NCBI GenBank assembly: GCA_945882215.1
Contig: CAMCWM010000001.1
Location: forward strand, 1-64,000
Direction: 5' to 3'
DNA length: 64,000 bases
From: Akkermansia muciniphila
GTDB taxonomy: Bacteria > Verrucomicrobiota > Verrucomicrobiia > Verrucomicrobiales > Verrucomicrobiaceae
Part shown: one piece after another, positions 25,991 through 34,842 of the stretch
Position numbering within the stretch: position 1 is the stretch's first letter
How the letters are laid out: every line of letters begins with the position of its first letter
Notes under the pieces: generated by a model
Told to the model about the DNA's origin: nothing
The model's database searches: none
Seen by the model: the letters and a program-made list of their open reading frames with translations, nothing else
Made by a program: the position numbers and the translations under genes

Positions 25991-27511
25991 ATGATTTCGA
26001 CAGGAAACTGGCATAACCGTATGACGCATTCGGCAGGCGACATTTCTACACGGCTGCGACGAGTGACGTGGCTCGCTGTTGTCTATGTCGCAATGCTCGT
26101 GACGGTCACGGCGCAAGAACCGCCACTGAAGGCCAACGCTTCACCAGCAGCGGCCCCGGCCAAGGAAGATCTGTCGCTCGCTCCCGCGAAGGTGGACGTC
26201 AAACCCGTCGCGCGTGATGAAGAAATCCGCCAGCGTCTCCAAAGCGTCCTGGAGGCGACGGATTGGTTCACCGCGCCGGAAGTCCGGGTCGAGCAAGGCG
26301 TCGTCTTCCTCACGGGGCGCGTGGCGTCCGATGACCTCAAGAAGTGGGCGGGCGATCTGGCGCGCAACACCCAGGACGTCGTCGCTGTGGCCAATCGGAT
26401 GGAAGTGGCCGAGCCGTCGATCTGGGACTTCAACTCGGCATGGCATGGACTGAGGGGTTTATGGCGCGACATCCTGCGTTCCTTGCCCTTGCTATTGATT
26501 GGGATGCTCATTCTGGGGCTGTCAGTGGGTGCTGGCGTGCTCGCAGCGCGGAAATCACGTTCCGTTCTTCGTGATCGGATTCAAGCGCGACTGCTGCGCA
26601 ATGTGATCGCGGGCGGCATCGGCGTGTTGGTGATTCTTGTGGGCACCTACATCGTGCTCCGAGTCTCGGGCCTGACTCAACTGGCGTTGACCGTGGTGGG
26701 GGGCACCGGTCTGGTCGGTCTCGCCGTGGGCATTGCTTTCCGAGACATCACGGAGAATTTCCTGGCCAGTATTTTTCTGAGCATGCAGAGGCCCTTCGAG
26801 ACGGGCGACCTCGTCGAGGTTTCCGGCGTGACCGGATATGTGCAGCAGTTGAACGTACGCACCACCATCCTGATGGCCCTGGATGGCAACCTCGTGCAGA
26901 TCCCCAACGCCAGCGTTTACAAGAGCAATCTCCGCAACTTCACGACCAACTCCAACCTGCGCGACCAGTTTGATGTTGGCATCGGTTACGACGATGCGAT
27001 TCACGAAGCGCAGGAAATCGCGCTCCAAGTTCTGACCGATCATCCGGCGGTGCTGAGCGAACCCGAGCCTCTGGTGCTGGTCGATGGCCTGGGAAAGGCG
27101 ACCGTCAATCTGCGTGTCTATTTTTGGATCAATGGCCGCAAGCACAGTTTGGTGAAGGTGCGCTCTTCGGTGATCCGACTGATAAAACGCGCTTTTCAAA
27201 AGCACGGCATCTCAATGCCCGACGAGGCTCGCGAGGTGGTCTTCCCGCAGGGCATTCCCATCACCATGCTCGACGGCAAACCGGCTGAGACGCCCGAGGC
27301 TCAGGCTGAACAACAACTTCCAGCCGCTGGGCCGCTCGAAGAACTCGATGTCGTGTCCACCCAGGCGGAGGGCGGGTTGCAAAGCGAGGCTGACGTCCTG
27401 GACGAACAGGCCCGCCAGGCTCAACCGCTGCGAGAGGGGGAGAATCTTCTGCCAAAGGCTCCCGTCAGTTCCTCCTCGGAAAAATCTGCACCTCATTCAC
27501 CCACTGGTTAG
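25991..27511 (+). CDS. BON-domain MscS-type mechanosensitive channel
   Basis: 506 aa (496 if started at ATG 26021). Signal/anchor helix (about 25-45), BON domain (about 80-145; VRVEQGVVFLTGRVASDDLKKWAGDLARNTQDVVAVANRMEV), three membrane helices, then the MscS pore and beta domains (GGTGLVGLAVGIAFRDITENFLASIFLSMQRPFETGDLVEVSGVTGYV). The last 90 residues are Glu/Gln-rich and disordered. MscS channels release solutes on osmotic downshock; a periplasmic BON domain may contact envelope components. Confidence 0.87.
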   Translation: MISTGNWHNRMTHSAGDISTRLRRVTWLAVVYVAMLVTVTAQEPPLKANASPAAAPAKEDLSLAPAKVDVKPVARDEEIRQRLQSVLEATDWFTAPEVRVEQGVVFLTGRVASDDLKKWAGDLARNTQDVVAVANRMEVAEPSIWDFNSAWHGLRGLWRDILRSLPLLLIGMLILGLSVGAGVLAARKSRSVLRDRIQARLLRNVIAGGIGVLVILVGTYIVLRVSGLTQLALTVVGGTGLVGLAVGIAFRDITENFLASIFLSMQRPFETGDLVEVSGVTGYVQQLNVRTTILMALDGNLVQIPNASVYKSNLRNFTTNSNLRDQFDVGIGYDDAIHEAQEIALQVLTDHPAVLSEPEPLVLVDGLGKATVNLRVYFWINGRKHSLVKVRSSVIRLIKRAFQKHGISMPDEAREVVFPQGIPITMLDGKPAETPEAQAEQQLPAAGPLEELDVVSTQAEGGLQSEADVLDEQARQAQPLREGENLLPKAPVSSSSEKSAPHSPTG

Positions 27512-27525
27512 TCCACAGCCTACCG

Positions 27526-27881
27526 ATGAATAGACTCAAACACCTCGGGAGCCATTTGCGCTCAAGCTTTTGGTTTCTGCCGACGCTCATCGTCGCGTGC
27601 AGCATCGTCCTTGCCGTGGGTTTGATCGAATTGGATTCCTCAGGGAGCCGCGACATGATGGGTGCCGCGTTGATCCTCACTTTCATCGCGGGGCTTGCCG
27701 TCGGGGTTACGAAAGGCATCACCGGACCCACCTGCACGATGCGGATATCCAGCTTCATCTCGCCGAGGTCAAAGGCCCCGTCATGGACCGGCTCGCCCGC
27801 ACGGAGTTCCTCGACCAACTCGGCCATGACCACGTCTTCCTCTCAACCCAGGCAGCCTATGAAAGGCTCGCCGCAGCCTGA
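27526..27881 (+). pseudogene. chimeric remnant: DUF2254 N-terminus joined to SulP/STAS fragments
   Basis: The ATG frame begins like a DUF2254 membrane protein (HLRSSFWFLPTLIVACSIVLAVGLIELD), then switches to a stretch nearly identical to the SulP helix at 22137-22200 (AALILTFIAGLAVGVTKGI). The rest matches the C-terminus of the STAS domain, but in another frame (HLAEVKGPVMDRLARTEFLDQLGHDHVFLSTQAAYERLAAA). The middle of SulP is deleted and a frameshift separates the parts. A decayed recombination product, not a working gene. Confidence 0.72.
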
Positions 27882-27898
27882 CCACCGCTTTCCACTCC

Positions 27899-28090
27899 AT
27901 GAACACCATACCCAAATCCAAAATGACACGCATCCTCATCCCGCTGCTCATCGGAGCCGCACTCGGCGCGCTCACAGGCTACTACGGCCAATGCAACTCC
28001 GGCGTCTGCCCCCTCACCTCCACTTGGTGGCGCGGAGCTATTTACGGCGGCTTTATCGGGTTGCTCTTTCTTTGGGGAGCACGTCGCTAA
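27899..28090 (+). CDS. DUF6132-type small membrane protein
   Basis: 63 aa with two hydrophobic helices linked by YGQCNSGVCPLTSTWWRGAIYGGF. The paired Cys and the motif match the short DUF6132 proteins often encoded near sulfur-transfer or YeeE/YedE genes. Function unknown; the two cysteines could handle sulfur or metal. An internal ATG at 27923 is an alternative start. Confidence 0.75.
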   Translation: MNTIPKSKMTRILIPLLIGAALGALTGYYGQCNSGVCPLTSTWWRGAIYGGFIGLLFLWGARR

Positions 28091-28112
28091 ATCAACCCGC
28101 CTACCTTCAAAG

Positions 28113-29183
28113 ATGAACACAGACACATTGTCAGGCCAAATGATCGTGCGCGAAGCGGAGCCGTTGAACATCGAGATGTCTTTCCGCACGCTCGACAGTC
28201 TCATCACGCCGAGCGAGCGCTTCTTTGTGCGCTGCCACTTTCCGATCCCGGAAATCGATGTGAAGACGTGGCGGCTCAAGATCGAAGGCTCAGTTGAGAA
28301 ACCTTTGGCACTCAGCTACACGGAGCTGCGCCAGATGGAATCACGCACCCTCACGGCCACGCTGGAATGCGCGGGCAACAGCCGCGCGTCCCTCACGCCG
28401 CAGCCAAAAGGCACGTCATGGGAACTCGGCGCTGTCGGGAATGCCGAGTGGACCGGCGTGCCGCTGGCCGCAGTGCTCGAACGCGCGGAAATGAAAGCGA
28501 GCGCCGTCCATGTGATCTTCACTGGCAGTGATCAAGGCGAGATCGCAGAGCCGCCACGACCTGCGGGAGAAATTCAGTATTCGCGCAGCGTGCCGTGCGA
28601 CAAGGCGCTCAAGGACGTGCTGCTTGCTTATCAAATGAACGGCGAGGAACTAACACCTGCACACGGCTTCCCCGTGCGCGTCATCGTGCCCGGATGGTAT
28701 GGCATGGCGTCCGTGAAATGGCTGGAGCGTATCATCGTGAGCGACACGCCCTTTACCGGTTACTTCCAAACCATCGACTACGCTTTTTGGGATCGACGTG
28801 ACGGGTTGCCAGAGCGTGTGCCGATCACCGAGATGCGCATCAAAGCCGAGATCGCGAGGCCACACATCGGCGAAGTCGTGCCCGCTGCCACAGCCTACCG
28901 AATGCATGGAGCCGCCTGGAGTGGCGATGCGCACATCATGACCGTGGACATCAGCGACGACGCCGGCGCGACGTGGCATGCCGCAAGGCTGCTCGGTTCG
29001 TTCATGCCGAATGCATGGCAGCTCTGGGAGCACACCTGGCAAACGCCTGCCCAACCAGGCAGACGCACACTCATGGCACGCGCCACCGATTCATGCGGAC
29101 ACGCACAGCCCAGCCAGCATGACGACGATTGTGGCAGCTACCTGGTCAACCACTGCCTGCCAATCGAAGTCGAGGTGCGATGA
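28113..29183 (+). CDS. sulfite-oxidase-like molybdopterin oxidoreductase
   Basis: 356 aa without a signal peptide. Oxidoreductase molybdopterin-binding domain (residues 35-215) with the Mo-coordinating Cys in LECAGNSR and cofactor residues GFPVRVIVPGWYGMASVKWLERI, then a Mo-co dimerisation domain (about 235-350; MHGAAWSGDAHIMTVDISDDAGATW). Family members oxidise sulfite to sulfate. It closes the sulfur block and would act on sulfite formed by the persulfide dioxygenase, but a cytoplasmic location is unusual for SorA-type enzymes. Confidence 0.85.
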   Translation: MNTDTLSGQMIVREAEPLNIEMSFRTLDSLITPSERFFVRCHFPIPEIDVKTWRLKIEGSVEKPLALSYTELRQMESRTLTATLECAGNSRASLTPQPKGTSWELGAVGNAEWTGVPLAAVLERAEMKASAVHVIFTGSDQGEIAEPPRPAGEIQYSRSVPCDKALKDVLLAYQMNGEELTPAHGFPVRVIVPGWYGMASVKWLERIIVSDTPFTGYFQTIDYAFWDRRDGLPERVPITEMRIKAEIARPHIGEVVPAATAYRMHGAAWSGDAHIMTVDISDDAGATWHAARLLGSFMPNAWQLWEHTWQTPAQPGRRTLMARATDSCGHAQPSQHDDDCGSYLVNHCLPIEVEVR

Positions 29184-29203
29184 ACCGATGCCGGTCACCA
29201 TGC

Positions 29204-29219
29204 GGGTAACACCCCATGG
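29204..29219 (+). promoter_or_regulatory. stress box upstream of small acidic protein
   Basis: GGGTAACACCCCATGG, one change from consensus. No clear TAGC hexamer at the usual distance. First box after the sulfur/copper block. Confidence 0.55.
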
Positions 29220-29256
29220 TTTCACGATGCGTGCGCCGACACGATGCGATCCCCCT

Positions 29257-29535
29257 ATGAAACCGACAATCAACACTCAAGACATTCGCTGGCAGACCGA
29301 CGACATGAACGAATGGGTCATGGAAGAAGCCGCACCTCCCACTCAACCTGAATTGGAGCCTGAAGTCCCCGAGGTGCCCGTCTGGACTGAGCCACCAGTC
29401 ACCATCGAACAAAAGGACGCCGTGGAAGGTGAGGCAACCATTTCCGAGCTGCTCGTCAATGCGGGCAACGAAGAAGCGGCACTCGAACAACGAGTAAGCG
29501 CCGACACCAGGCAGGCTGCAAGCGACGAAGGCTAA
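29257..29535 (+). CDS. small acidic protein with AGNEEAALEQR tail motif
   Basis: 92 aa, strongly acidic and Pro-rich (residues 20-55), no membrane segment. The C-terminal ISELLVNAGNEEAALEQRVSADT is matched by ISEQLVGAGNDEADLEQRLASV in the minus-strand protein at 55631-55924; the rest differs. Both lie next to a stress box and an envelope gene. Function unknown; the shared tail may be an interaction helix. Confidence 0.6.
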   Translation: MKPTINTQDIRWQTDDMNEWVMEEAAPPTQPELEPEVPEVPVWTEPPVTIEQKDAVEGEATISELLVNAGNEEAALEQRVSADTRQAASDEG

Positions 29536-29749
29536 CAAAGCCAGGCTCTCAGCAGGAGTGCGTCAGCATTCTTTCACTGTCGGGCGATGAAGTATGCTGG
29601 ATTGGATTTTGAATCATTTTCTCATATCTCCTTCCCCCGAGGATTCCAATCCAGTCAGTGAGGAGTTCTGGGACAGTGGCGTGCCGAATCTCCACATGCG
29701 CACGATCTCTGAGGCTCGCACCCTCGTCGATGCTGAAGGCCGGGCTGAC
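29536..29749. other. intergenic region between convergent genes
   Basis: No convincing gene. It contains CTGGATTGG (about 29597) and its complement CCAATCCAG (about 29647) separated by about 40 nt, which could form a loose hairpin at the convergent ends. Open frames here are shadows of the hydrolase on the minus strand. Confidence 0.4.
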
Positions 29750-30607
29750 TCACCGCAGCATCTCGAAGTGTGTTTGGAAAAAGCGGGCCACTTCCTCCGC
29801 CTGATGCTTGTCCAGGCGGAACCAATGTCTTTTTCCAGGCACCACGATGAGCCTTGCCTCCACCTTGGCTTGCTCAAGCTCGTGCAAGAGAGCCTGGCTT
29901 TGCTCCAGCGGCACGATCCCGTCATTGGCACCATGAATGAGGAGAAAAGGCGGGGATGAGGCACTGACGTGGTTGATGGGACTTGCCTCAGCCGCCAGAG
30001 CAAGCCGTTGCTCGATGGAGCCGCCCAGCAGTTTTTCAACGCTGCTCTTTTGACGCGGCTTCCCGTGGGTGGTTCCCAATGTGATGAGATCGGTCGGTGG
30101 ATAAAGCGCGCATACCGCGCGGATGCTCGCCTTGCCTTCGACCATGCCAAGCAGCGCCGCCAGATGGCCTCCCGCTGACTCGCCGCTGGCGCCGATGCGC
30201 CGCGGATCAAGTCCGTAACGGCGACCATTTTCGCGCAACCACCGGACGGCGGCGCGACAGTCATCCAACTGCGCCGGATACACGGCCGTGTCGCTCATGC
30301 GGTATTGAATCGCTGCCACCGCGATGCCTGAGCGGGTCAGGTCACGCACATTCACATGGTAGCCCTTGCTGCCAATCTTCCAGCCGCCGCCAAAGATCCA
30401 CAGCACGACCGGGGCTGGCCGCCCGGTCTGCGGCACGTACAGATCCATGCGCAGTTCGTGCCCTCCCGGCGCTGCGAACAGGACATCACGATCAATTATT
30501 TCTCCGGCTCGAGGTGGTGCGTAGGCCGCGCAACCGGCAACCCAGAGCACGATGACAAGCCATGTCAGCCGAAATGCTCCGGCAGGCTGGGCGCTGAGTG
30601 TGTTCAT
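29750..30607 (-). CDS. alpha/beta hydrolase (BD-FAE/carboxylesterase type) lipoprotein
   Basis: 285 aa. The N-terminus (FRLTWLVIVLWVAGCAAY) is a lipoprotein-like signal with Cys at about 26. Catalytic Ser in GASGESAGGHLAALLG, Asp in HGANDGIVPLEQS and His in PGKRHWFRL; an oxyanion region VLWIFGGGW. This matches the carboxylesterase/feruloyl-esterase-like group. The substrate is unknown. Divergent from the L,D-transpeptidase. Confidence 0.87.
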   Translation of the reverse strand: MNTLSAQPAGAFRLTWLVIVLWVAGCAAYAPPRAGEIIDRDVLFAAPGGHELRMDLYVPQTGRPAPVVLWIFGGGWKIGSKGYHVNVRDLTRSGIAVAAIQYRMSDTAVYPAQLDDCRAAVRWLRENGRRYGLDPRRIGASGESAGGHLAALLGMVEGKASIRAVCALYPPTDLITLGTTHGKPRQKSSVEKLLGGSIEQRLALAAEASPINHVSASSPPFLLIHGANDGIVPLEQSQALLHELEQAKVEARLIVVPGKRHWFRLDKHQAEEVARFFQTHFEMLR

Positions 30608-30697
30608 GCGTGATCGGATACACGCGGGTCATGTGCCGCCGCCATGGGGTGGAAGCCCCAGTGGCGTGTGACAAAGCAGATGCAGAGGCCGCGAGTC

Positions 30698-30736
30698 GGG
30701 TTACACCCCATGGAGATGCGGCGGGATGGCCCTAGC
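30698..30736 (+). promoter_or_regulatory. stress box promoter for L,D-transpeptidase
   Basis: GGGTTACACCCCATGG at 30698-30713, 17-nt spacer, CCTAGC at 30731-30736. Only 9 nt separate the hexamer from the ATG, so a transcript would have almost no leader. Confidence 0.8.
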
Positions 30737-30745
30737 GTGCGGTCT

Positions 30746-31792
30746 ATGGCAAACCACGCAAACAAATACCTCGCCGCAATCTCCCTGTTCGCCCTCGTCC
30801 ACAGCTTCACCTTGGCCGGAGAGGCGGAGAAAAAAGACGCGGTTCCGCGCAGCAAGGCGGACATGGAGGCAGCCGCGCGTCTCCAGATTTTTCTCGACCG
30901 CGCGGAGTTCGCTCCAGGCAAGATCGACGGCCACTACGGTCAGTTCACCGTGAAAGCTTTGGCGCTGTTCCGCCAGTCACGTGGAGAAAAAGCGGCACCG
31001 CCTCCGGAAAAGCCTGACACAGCGCCCGATGTGAGTGGAATCGACCTTAGCAGTGTTGATCCGCTCTTCCTGGCCTACACGGTGACTGAAGCCGACCTGA
31101 AAAACCTCGGCAAAGTGCCGGATGAGGTGCCAGCGCAGGCGAAGCTCAAGGCGCTGACCTATCAAACCGCCGCCGAGGCCATCGCTGAGAAGTTTCACAC
31201 CGATGTGGATTTCCTCACGGAACTCAATCCAGGCAAAACCCAGGAGATCAAGGCGGGCGACACACTCAGCGTGCCCAATGTCGAACCCTTCGATCTTGCC
31301 ATCGTGAAGGATTTGAAGCCCGGCGGCGAACTGGCGGCCAATGATCTCGAAGATGATGACAAGAAGGACGGGGAGACGGCTCCGACCAAGACCGCCGTGA
31401 AAATCGACACGCAGACCAGCATGCTGACGGTGCATGAGGATGGAAAGCTCATCGCCGCTTATCCCGTGACGATCGGGTCCGAGCAGACCGAGTCGCCTGT
31501 GGGCGACTGGAAAGTGCGCGGTGTGGCCAAGATGCCGAACTTCCGCCACGACAAGTCCATGCTGAAGAAAGGCGAGCGCAGCGATGAGTTTCACATTCTC
31601 CCGCCTGGTCCGAACAACCCGGCGGGTGTCATCTGGATCGCGCTGAACAAAAAAGGCATCGGCCTGCACGGCACGAGCGATCCTGACAGCATCGGACGTT
31701 CCGCCAGCCATGGCTGCGTGCGGCTGGCGAACTGGGACGTGGTCCGTCTCGCGGGCAAAATCAAAGCCGGCGTGCCGGTGGCGATTCATTGA
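30746..31792 (+). CDS. L,D-transpeptidase with peptidoglycan-binding and LysM-like regions
   Basis: 348 aa. Signal peptide (1-25), a peptidoglycan-binding-like domain (about 35-75; LQIFLDRAEFAPGKIDGHYGQFTVKALALFRQ), a LysM-like stretch (about 130-180; TYQTAAEAIAEKFHTDVDFLTELNPG), and a YkuD catalytic domain (about 225-345) with HGTSDPDSIGRSASHGCVRLANWDV containing the catalytic Cys and His. It cross-links peptidoglycan or attaches proteins to it in the periplasm. The ATG directly behind the hexamer is supported by the signal peptide that starts there. Confidence 0.9.
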   Translation: MANHANKYLAAISLFALVHSFTLAGEAEKKDAVPRSKADMEAAARLQIFLDRAEFAPGKIDGHYGQFTVKALALFRQSRGEKAAPPPEKPDTAPDVSGIDLSSVDPLFLAYTVTEADLKNLGKVPDEVPAQAKLKALTYQTAAEAIAEKFHTDVDFLTELNPGKTQEIKAGDTLSVPNVEPFDLAIVKDLKPGGELAANDLEDDDKKDGETAPTKTAVKIDTQTSMLTVHEDGKLIAAYPVTIGSEQTESPVGDWKVRGVAKMPNFRHDKSMLKKGERSDEFHILPPGPNNPAGVIWIALNKKGIGLHGTSDPDSIGRSASHGCVRLANWDVVRLAGKIKAGVPVAIH

Positions 31793-31797
31793 GGGTC

Positions 31798-31837
31798 GGG
31801 TTTCACCCCATGGCGGATCAAGCATGGGCTTTTTAGC
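31798..31837 (+). promoter_or_regulatory. stress box promoter for AI-2E permease
   Basis: GGGTTTCACCCCATGG at 31798-31813, 18-nt spacer, TTTAGC at 31832-31837, only 5 nt after the L,D-transpeptidase stop codon. A GTG start lies 8 nt beyond the hexamer and an ATG 20 nt beyond. Confidence 0.75.
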
Positions 31838-31845
31838 ATTGTGAC

Positions 31846-33003
31846 GTGAGCGAGATCATGCCGACGAGCGATTCCACCCCAGCGACATCAACAACACCCG
31901 GTCTGCCCGCCACACTGGCCGTGGATGAAGAGCCGCCACCGCAGCGCGTGGAGTTGCACATTCCCTGGCTCACTTTCATCAAGGTGGCCGCCGTGTTGCT
32001 GGCCGCGTATGCCGTGTATGTGCTGTGGTCGCTGCTGCTTCTGGTTTTCCTGGCCTTGTTTCTGGCCGTGACACTGCACGCCTTTGTGAACTGGCTGGAT
32101 GGCAAGGGACTGCGGCATTGGGCCAGCCTGCTGATCGTCATCGGCGGACTCCTGACGGTGATTGGCATCGGCATCGCGCTCATCATTCCCGCCTTGATCG
32201 AGCAGGTGGCCGCTTTCAGCAAGAATCTGCCGCAACTGCATGAGGATGCGCTCAACCAGCTCCCCGTGGGCAATGTCATTCGGGAAAGCATCCAGAGCCT
32301 GCTGGACAGCGCGAACTGGACGGAGGCCAGCACTTGGTTCGGCCATTTCGTGTCCGCAGGGGGCATCGCGCTCGGCGGGCTCTCGCAGATCGCGCTGCTG
32401 TTGGTGATCGCCATTTATTTGCTCATCGACGGGCACAAGACCTATGACTGGTTGCTGGCCTTTTTCTCGCCGTTGAAGCGTGCGAAGCTCCGCCTCACGG
32501 CCAATGAGATCTCGCAGGTGATCTTTGGCTATGTCTCCGGGCAGGTCATCACCTCCCTGCTGGTGATGGTGTATTCCTTTATCGTGCTCAGCCTGCTGCA
32601 TGTGCCTGGAGCACTGATGCTCTCGATCCTGGCGGGCATCTTCGACATCCTGCCGATCCTCGGCTTCTTCATCGCCACAGCGCCAGCCTTTCTGCTGGCG
32701 CTGAGCGTGTCACCGCAGACGGCGGGTCTCGTGCTCGGCTTGTACATGCTGTTTCAACTGATCGAGAACTACCTCATCGTGCCCATGATCTACGGGAAGA
32801 ACCTGCGCGTCTCCACGCTCACCGTGCTGCTCGGCCTGCTGGCCGGCGCGTTGCTCGCGGGCATCCCAGGAGCACTCGCGGCGCTGCCAATCATCGCCTC
32901 CTATGCCGCGATCGAGCGCATCTGGCTGAAGCCCTTCCTGCGCGACGGCGTCTCCGAAAAGCATGAGTTGCAAAAAGACCAGCATTTTGGAGAGAAGGAC
33001 TGA
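31846..33003 (+). CDS. AI-2E family transporter (permease)
   Basis: 385 aa from GTG 31846, 381 from ATG 31858. About seven or eight membrane helices and the family signature in the second half (LSILAGIFDILPILGFFIATAPAFLLALS; LIENYLIVPMIYGKNLRVSTLTVLLGLLAGALLAGIPGALAALP). Family members include TqsA and sodium/proton antiporters; the substrate is unknown. Co-transcribed with the BrkB-like gene that starts 4 nt after its stop. A second AI-2E protein is at 54409. Confidence 0.87.
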   Translation: MSEIMPTSDSTPATSTTPGLPATLAVDEEPPPQRVELHIPWLTFIKVAAVLLAAYAVYVLWSLLLLVFLALFLAVTLHAFVNWLDGKGLRHWASLLIVIGGLLTVIGIGIALIIPALIEQVAAFSKNLPQLHEDALNQLPVGNVIRESIQSLLDSANWTEASTWFGHFVSAGGIALGGLSQIALLLVIAIYLLIDGHKTYDWLLAFFSPLKRAKLRLTANEISQVIFGYVSGQVITSLLVMVYSFIVLSLLHVPGALMLSILAGIFDILPILGFFIATAPAFLLALSVSPQTAGLVLGLYMLFQLIENYLIVPMIYGKNLRVSTLTVLLGLLAGALLAGIPGALAALPIIASYAAIERIWLKPFLRDGVSEKHELQKDQHFGEKD

Positions 33004-33007
33004 CCCC

Positions 33008-33874
33008 ATGTTCAAAACCCTCATTCCGCTCTTCAAAGAGACGTTCCGCCAGTGGGACGCCCACCGCGTGCCAAAGATGGGCGCGGCGCTGTCCTTTTAC
33101 ACCGTCTTCTCGCTGGCGCCGCTGGCCATTCTCGTGCTTTCACTGCTCAGCCTGGCGGTGGAACGCAGCGCCGCCCGCGCGGAGATCGTGGGGCAGTTCA
33201 GAAATTTTGTCGGCCACGAGGGCGCGGAAGTGATGGAGATGATCCTCACGAAAACCGGCGCGGAGCAGCACGGCATCCTCGGCACGGTGCTCGGTTTCGT
33301 GGTGCTTCTGATCGGCGCCTCGGGCGTGTTTGGAGAGCTGCAGGACTCGCTGAACCAGATCTGGGGCGTCTCCTCGAAGCGCCACCCGGTTTTCATCCTG
33401 GTGAAGGAGCGCGTCTTCTCCTTTGCGATGGTGTTCGTCATGGGCTTTCTCATGCTCGTCTCGTTCATGTTCTCCGCCGCCGTCGCGGCGGCTGGAAATT
33501 ACCTGCATGGCCGTCTTCCCGGCCTGGACGGCCCTTGGGAGTGGGGCAACGCGGTGATCTCGCTGCTGGTGATCGCGCTGCTGTTTGCGCTGATCTTCCG
33601 CCTGATCCCGGACACCCGCATCGCCTGGGGAGATGTCTGGCTCGGTGCCTCGATCTCCGCCGGACTGTTTGTGCTGGGAAAATTCGTTCTCGGGTTCTAC
33701 TTCGGGCGCAGCGCGCTGGCCTCCAGCTACGGCGCGGCGGGATCGCTCATCATCATCCTGGTCTGGGTGTTTTACTCCGCGCAGATCTTGTTCTTTGGCG
33801 CGGCCTTCACGCGGGTGTATGCCATGCAATTGGGATCGCACCGGAATGATGAAGCGGCGGTGATCGCAGGCTGA
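33008..33874 (+). CDS. YihY/BrkB family membrane protein
   Basis: 288 aa, about six membrane helices; the family patterns MGAALSFYTVFSLAPLAILVLSLLSLAV, QDSLNQIWGV and SSYGAAGSLIIILVWVFYSAQILFFGAAFTRVYA are plain. Closer to the standard family than the member at 22682. Probably in one operon with the AI-2E gene under the box at 31798. Confidence 0.88.
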   Translation: MFKTLIPLFKETFRQWDAHRVPKMGAALSFYTVFSLAPLAILVLSLLSLAVERSAARAEIVGQFRNFVGHEGAEVMEMILTKTGAEQHGILGTVLGFVVLLIGASGVFGELQDSLNQIWGVSSKRHPVFILVKERVFSFAMVFVMGFLMLVSFMFSAAVAAAGNYLHGRLPGLDGPWEWGNAVISLLVIALLFALIFRLIPDTRIAWGDVWLGASISAGLFVLGKFVLGFYFGRSALASSYGAAGSLIIILVWVFYSAQILFFGAAFTRVYAMQLGSHRNDEAAVIAG

Positions 33875-33893
33875 GTCCTCATTCCATGCGTTG

Positions 33894-33910
33894 GGGTCAA
33901 CACCCCATGG
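33894..33910 (+). promoter_or_regulatory. stress box variant (one extra base in spacer)
   Basis: GGGTCAACACCCCATGG, with four instead of three bases between GGGT-like and ACCCC arms. No clear hexamer. About 108 nt upstream of the unknown helical protein. Confidence 0.48.
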
Positions 33911-34018
33911 CAACTGCGGTACATACGGCTGCATGTTCCAACATCATCTGGCGGCCAACCCTGAACAGTCCGCCTGCACGGTCAAAAACGCGCAACGGAA
34001 CACCGCATCCTGCCTGAT

Positions 34019-34729
34019 ATGAAAACAAACAACACATCCCACCTGTTGAACAGCCTGGAAACCGGCCTCCGCACGGACTCTTCACAACTGATCGGACTGG
34101 AGAGAAACCTGGTCTCGATGCTGCATCGCTCACGCGTGCTCGGGGCGGAATACGGCTCGCCCGGCGACTGGATTACGAGCTGTCACCAGCAGTGGGACCA
34201 CATCGAGGACATCCTGCAGCGAATCAGCGGGCGGATGGACGAAATGCATGTCGCCATCACCAGCAGCGACCATGACCGCCTCAACACGGCATGGAATGCC
34301 TGCGAAACCATTGAATCCGGAGAGATCGAACTGGCTGGCGAGCTGAGCTCCTTGCGGACACGCGCGATTCAACTGAATGAGGCCGCGAGAAATGATTGGA
34401 ACATGCTGACGCTCGTGATCGAGTTTCATGTGAATACCATTCATGCCTGTTCCCAAGCCGTGCGGGTCAGACTGGAGCTCCTGAAAGAGAACTCCAGGAA
34501 TGAAGCTGCTAATGGTGTTCCGAACAGCCTGTCACTGAGCCCTCCCTGCGTCGATGGAACGGATACGGCAACCCAGATGTGGACCTTCGACAAGGCGGCC
34601 ATTGAGATCGAAGAGGAACAACATCAGGTGCTGGGTTTTGTGGATGATGTGAAAGCCTTGTTCATGTGGATCGAATCACCCGAGGAGCGGGTGAATCAAA
34701 AGCGATCCGTGTCAGTGCGGCGTGCATGA
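34019..34729 (+). CDS. helical protein of unknown function
   Basis: 236 aa, mostly helical, no signal or membrane segment. Trp residues recur in helical contexts (GDWITSCHQQWDHIEDILQRI; DRLNTAWNACETIESGEIELAGELSSLRTRAIQLNEAARNDW). I do not recognise a family. Preceded by a variant box and followed by the PRC-BON gene, so it is probably another member of the stress set. Confidence 0.6.
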   Translation: MKTNNTSHLLNSLETGLRTDSSQLIGLERNLVSMLHRSRVLGAEYGSPGDWITSCHQQWDHIEDILQRISGRMDEMHVAITSSDHDRLNTAWNACETIESGEIELAGELSSLRTRAIQLNEAARNDWNMLTLVIEFHVNTIHACSQAVRVRLELLKENSRNEAANGVPNSLSLSPPCVDGTDTATQMWTFDKAAIEIEEEQHQVLGFVDDVKALFMWIESPEERVNQKRSVSVRRA

Positions 34730-34826
34730 GGTGACACGCGGCCCGGCAAACCGGCTTCATGCATTCACGCGTGTTTACGTCGTGCGCCTCAGATTCATGC
34801 CGGCTCGATGAAGGCGCATTGAAGCC

Positions 34827-34842
34827 GGGTTACACCCCATGG
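34827..34842 (+). promoter_or_regulatory. stress box upstream of PRC-BON gene
   Basis: GGGTTACACCCCATGG. The 18 nt that follow hold a direct repeat (GGTGACTGCG twice, 34841-34861) in place of a recognisable hexamer, as if the spacer had been partly duplicated. Confidence 0.6.

Noticed and set aside
29594-29959. A plus-strand frame of 121 codons
   Set aside because: Most of it overlaps the alpha/beta hydrolase on the opposite strand, which has a complete catalytic triad; the plus-strand product has no family features.
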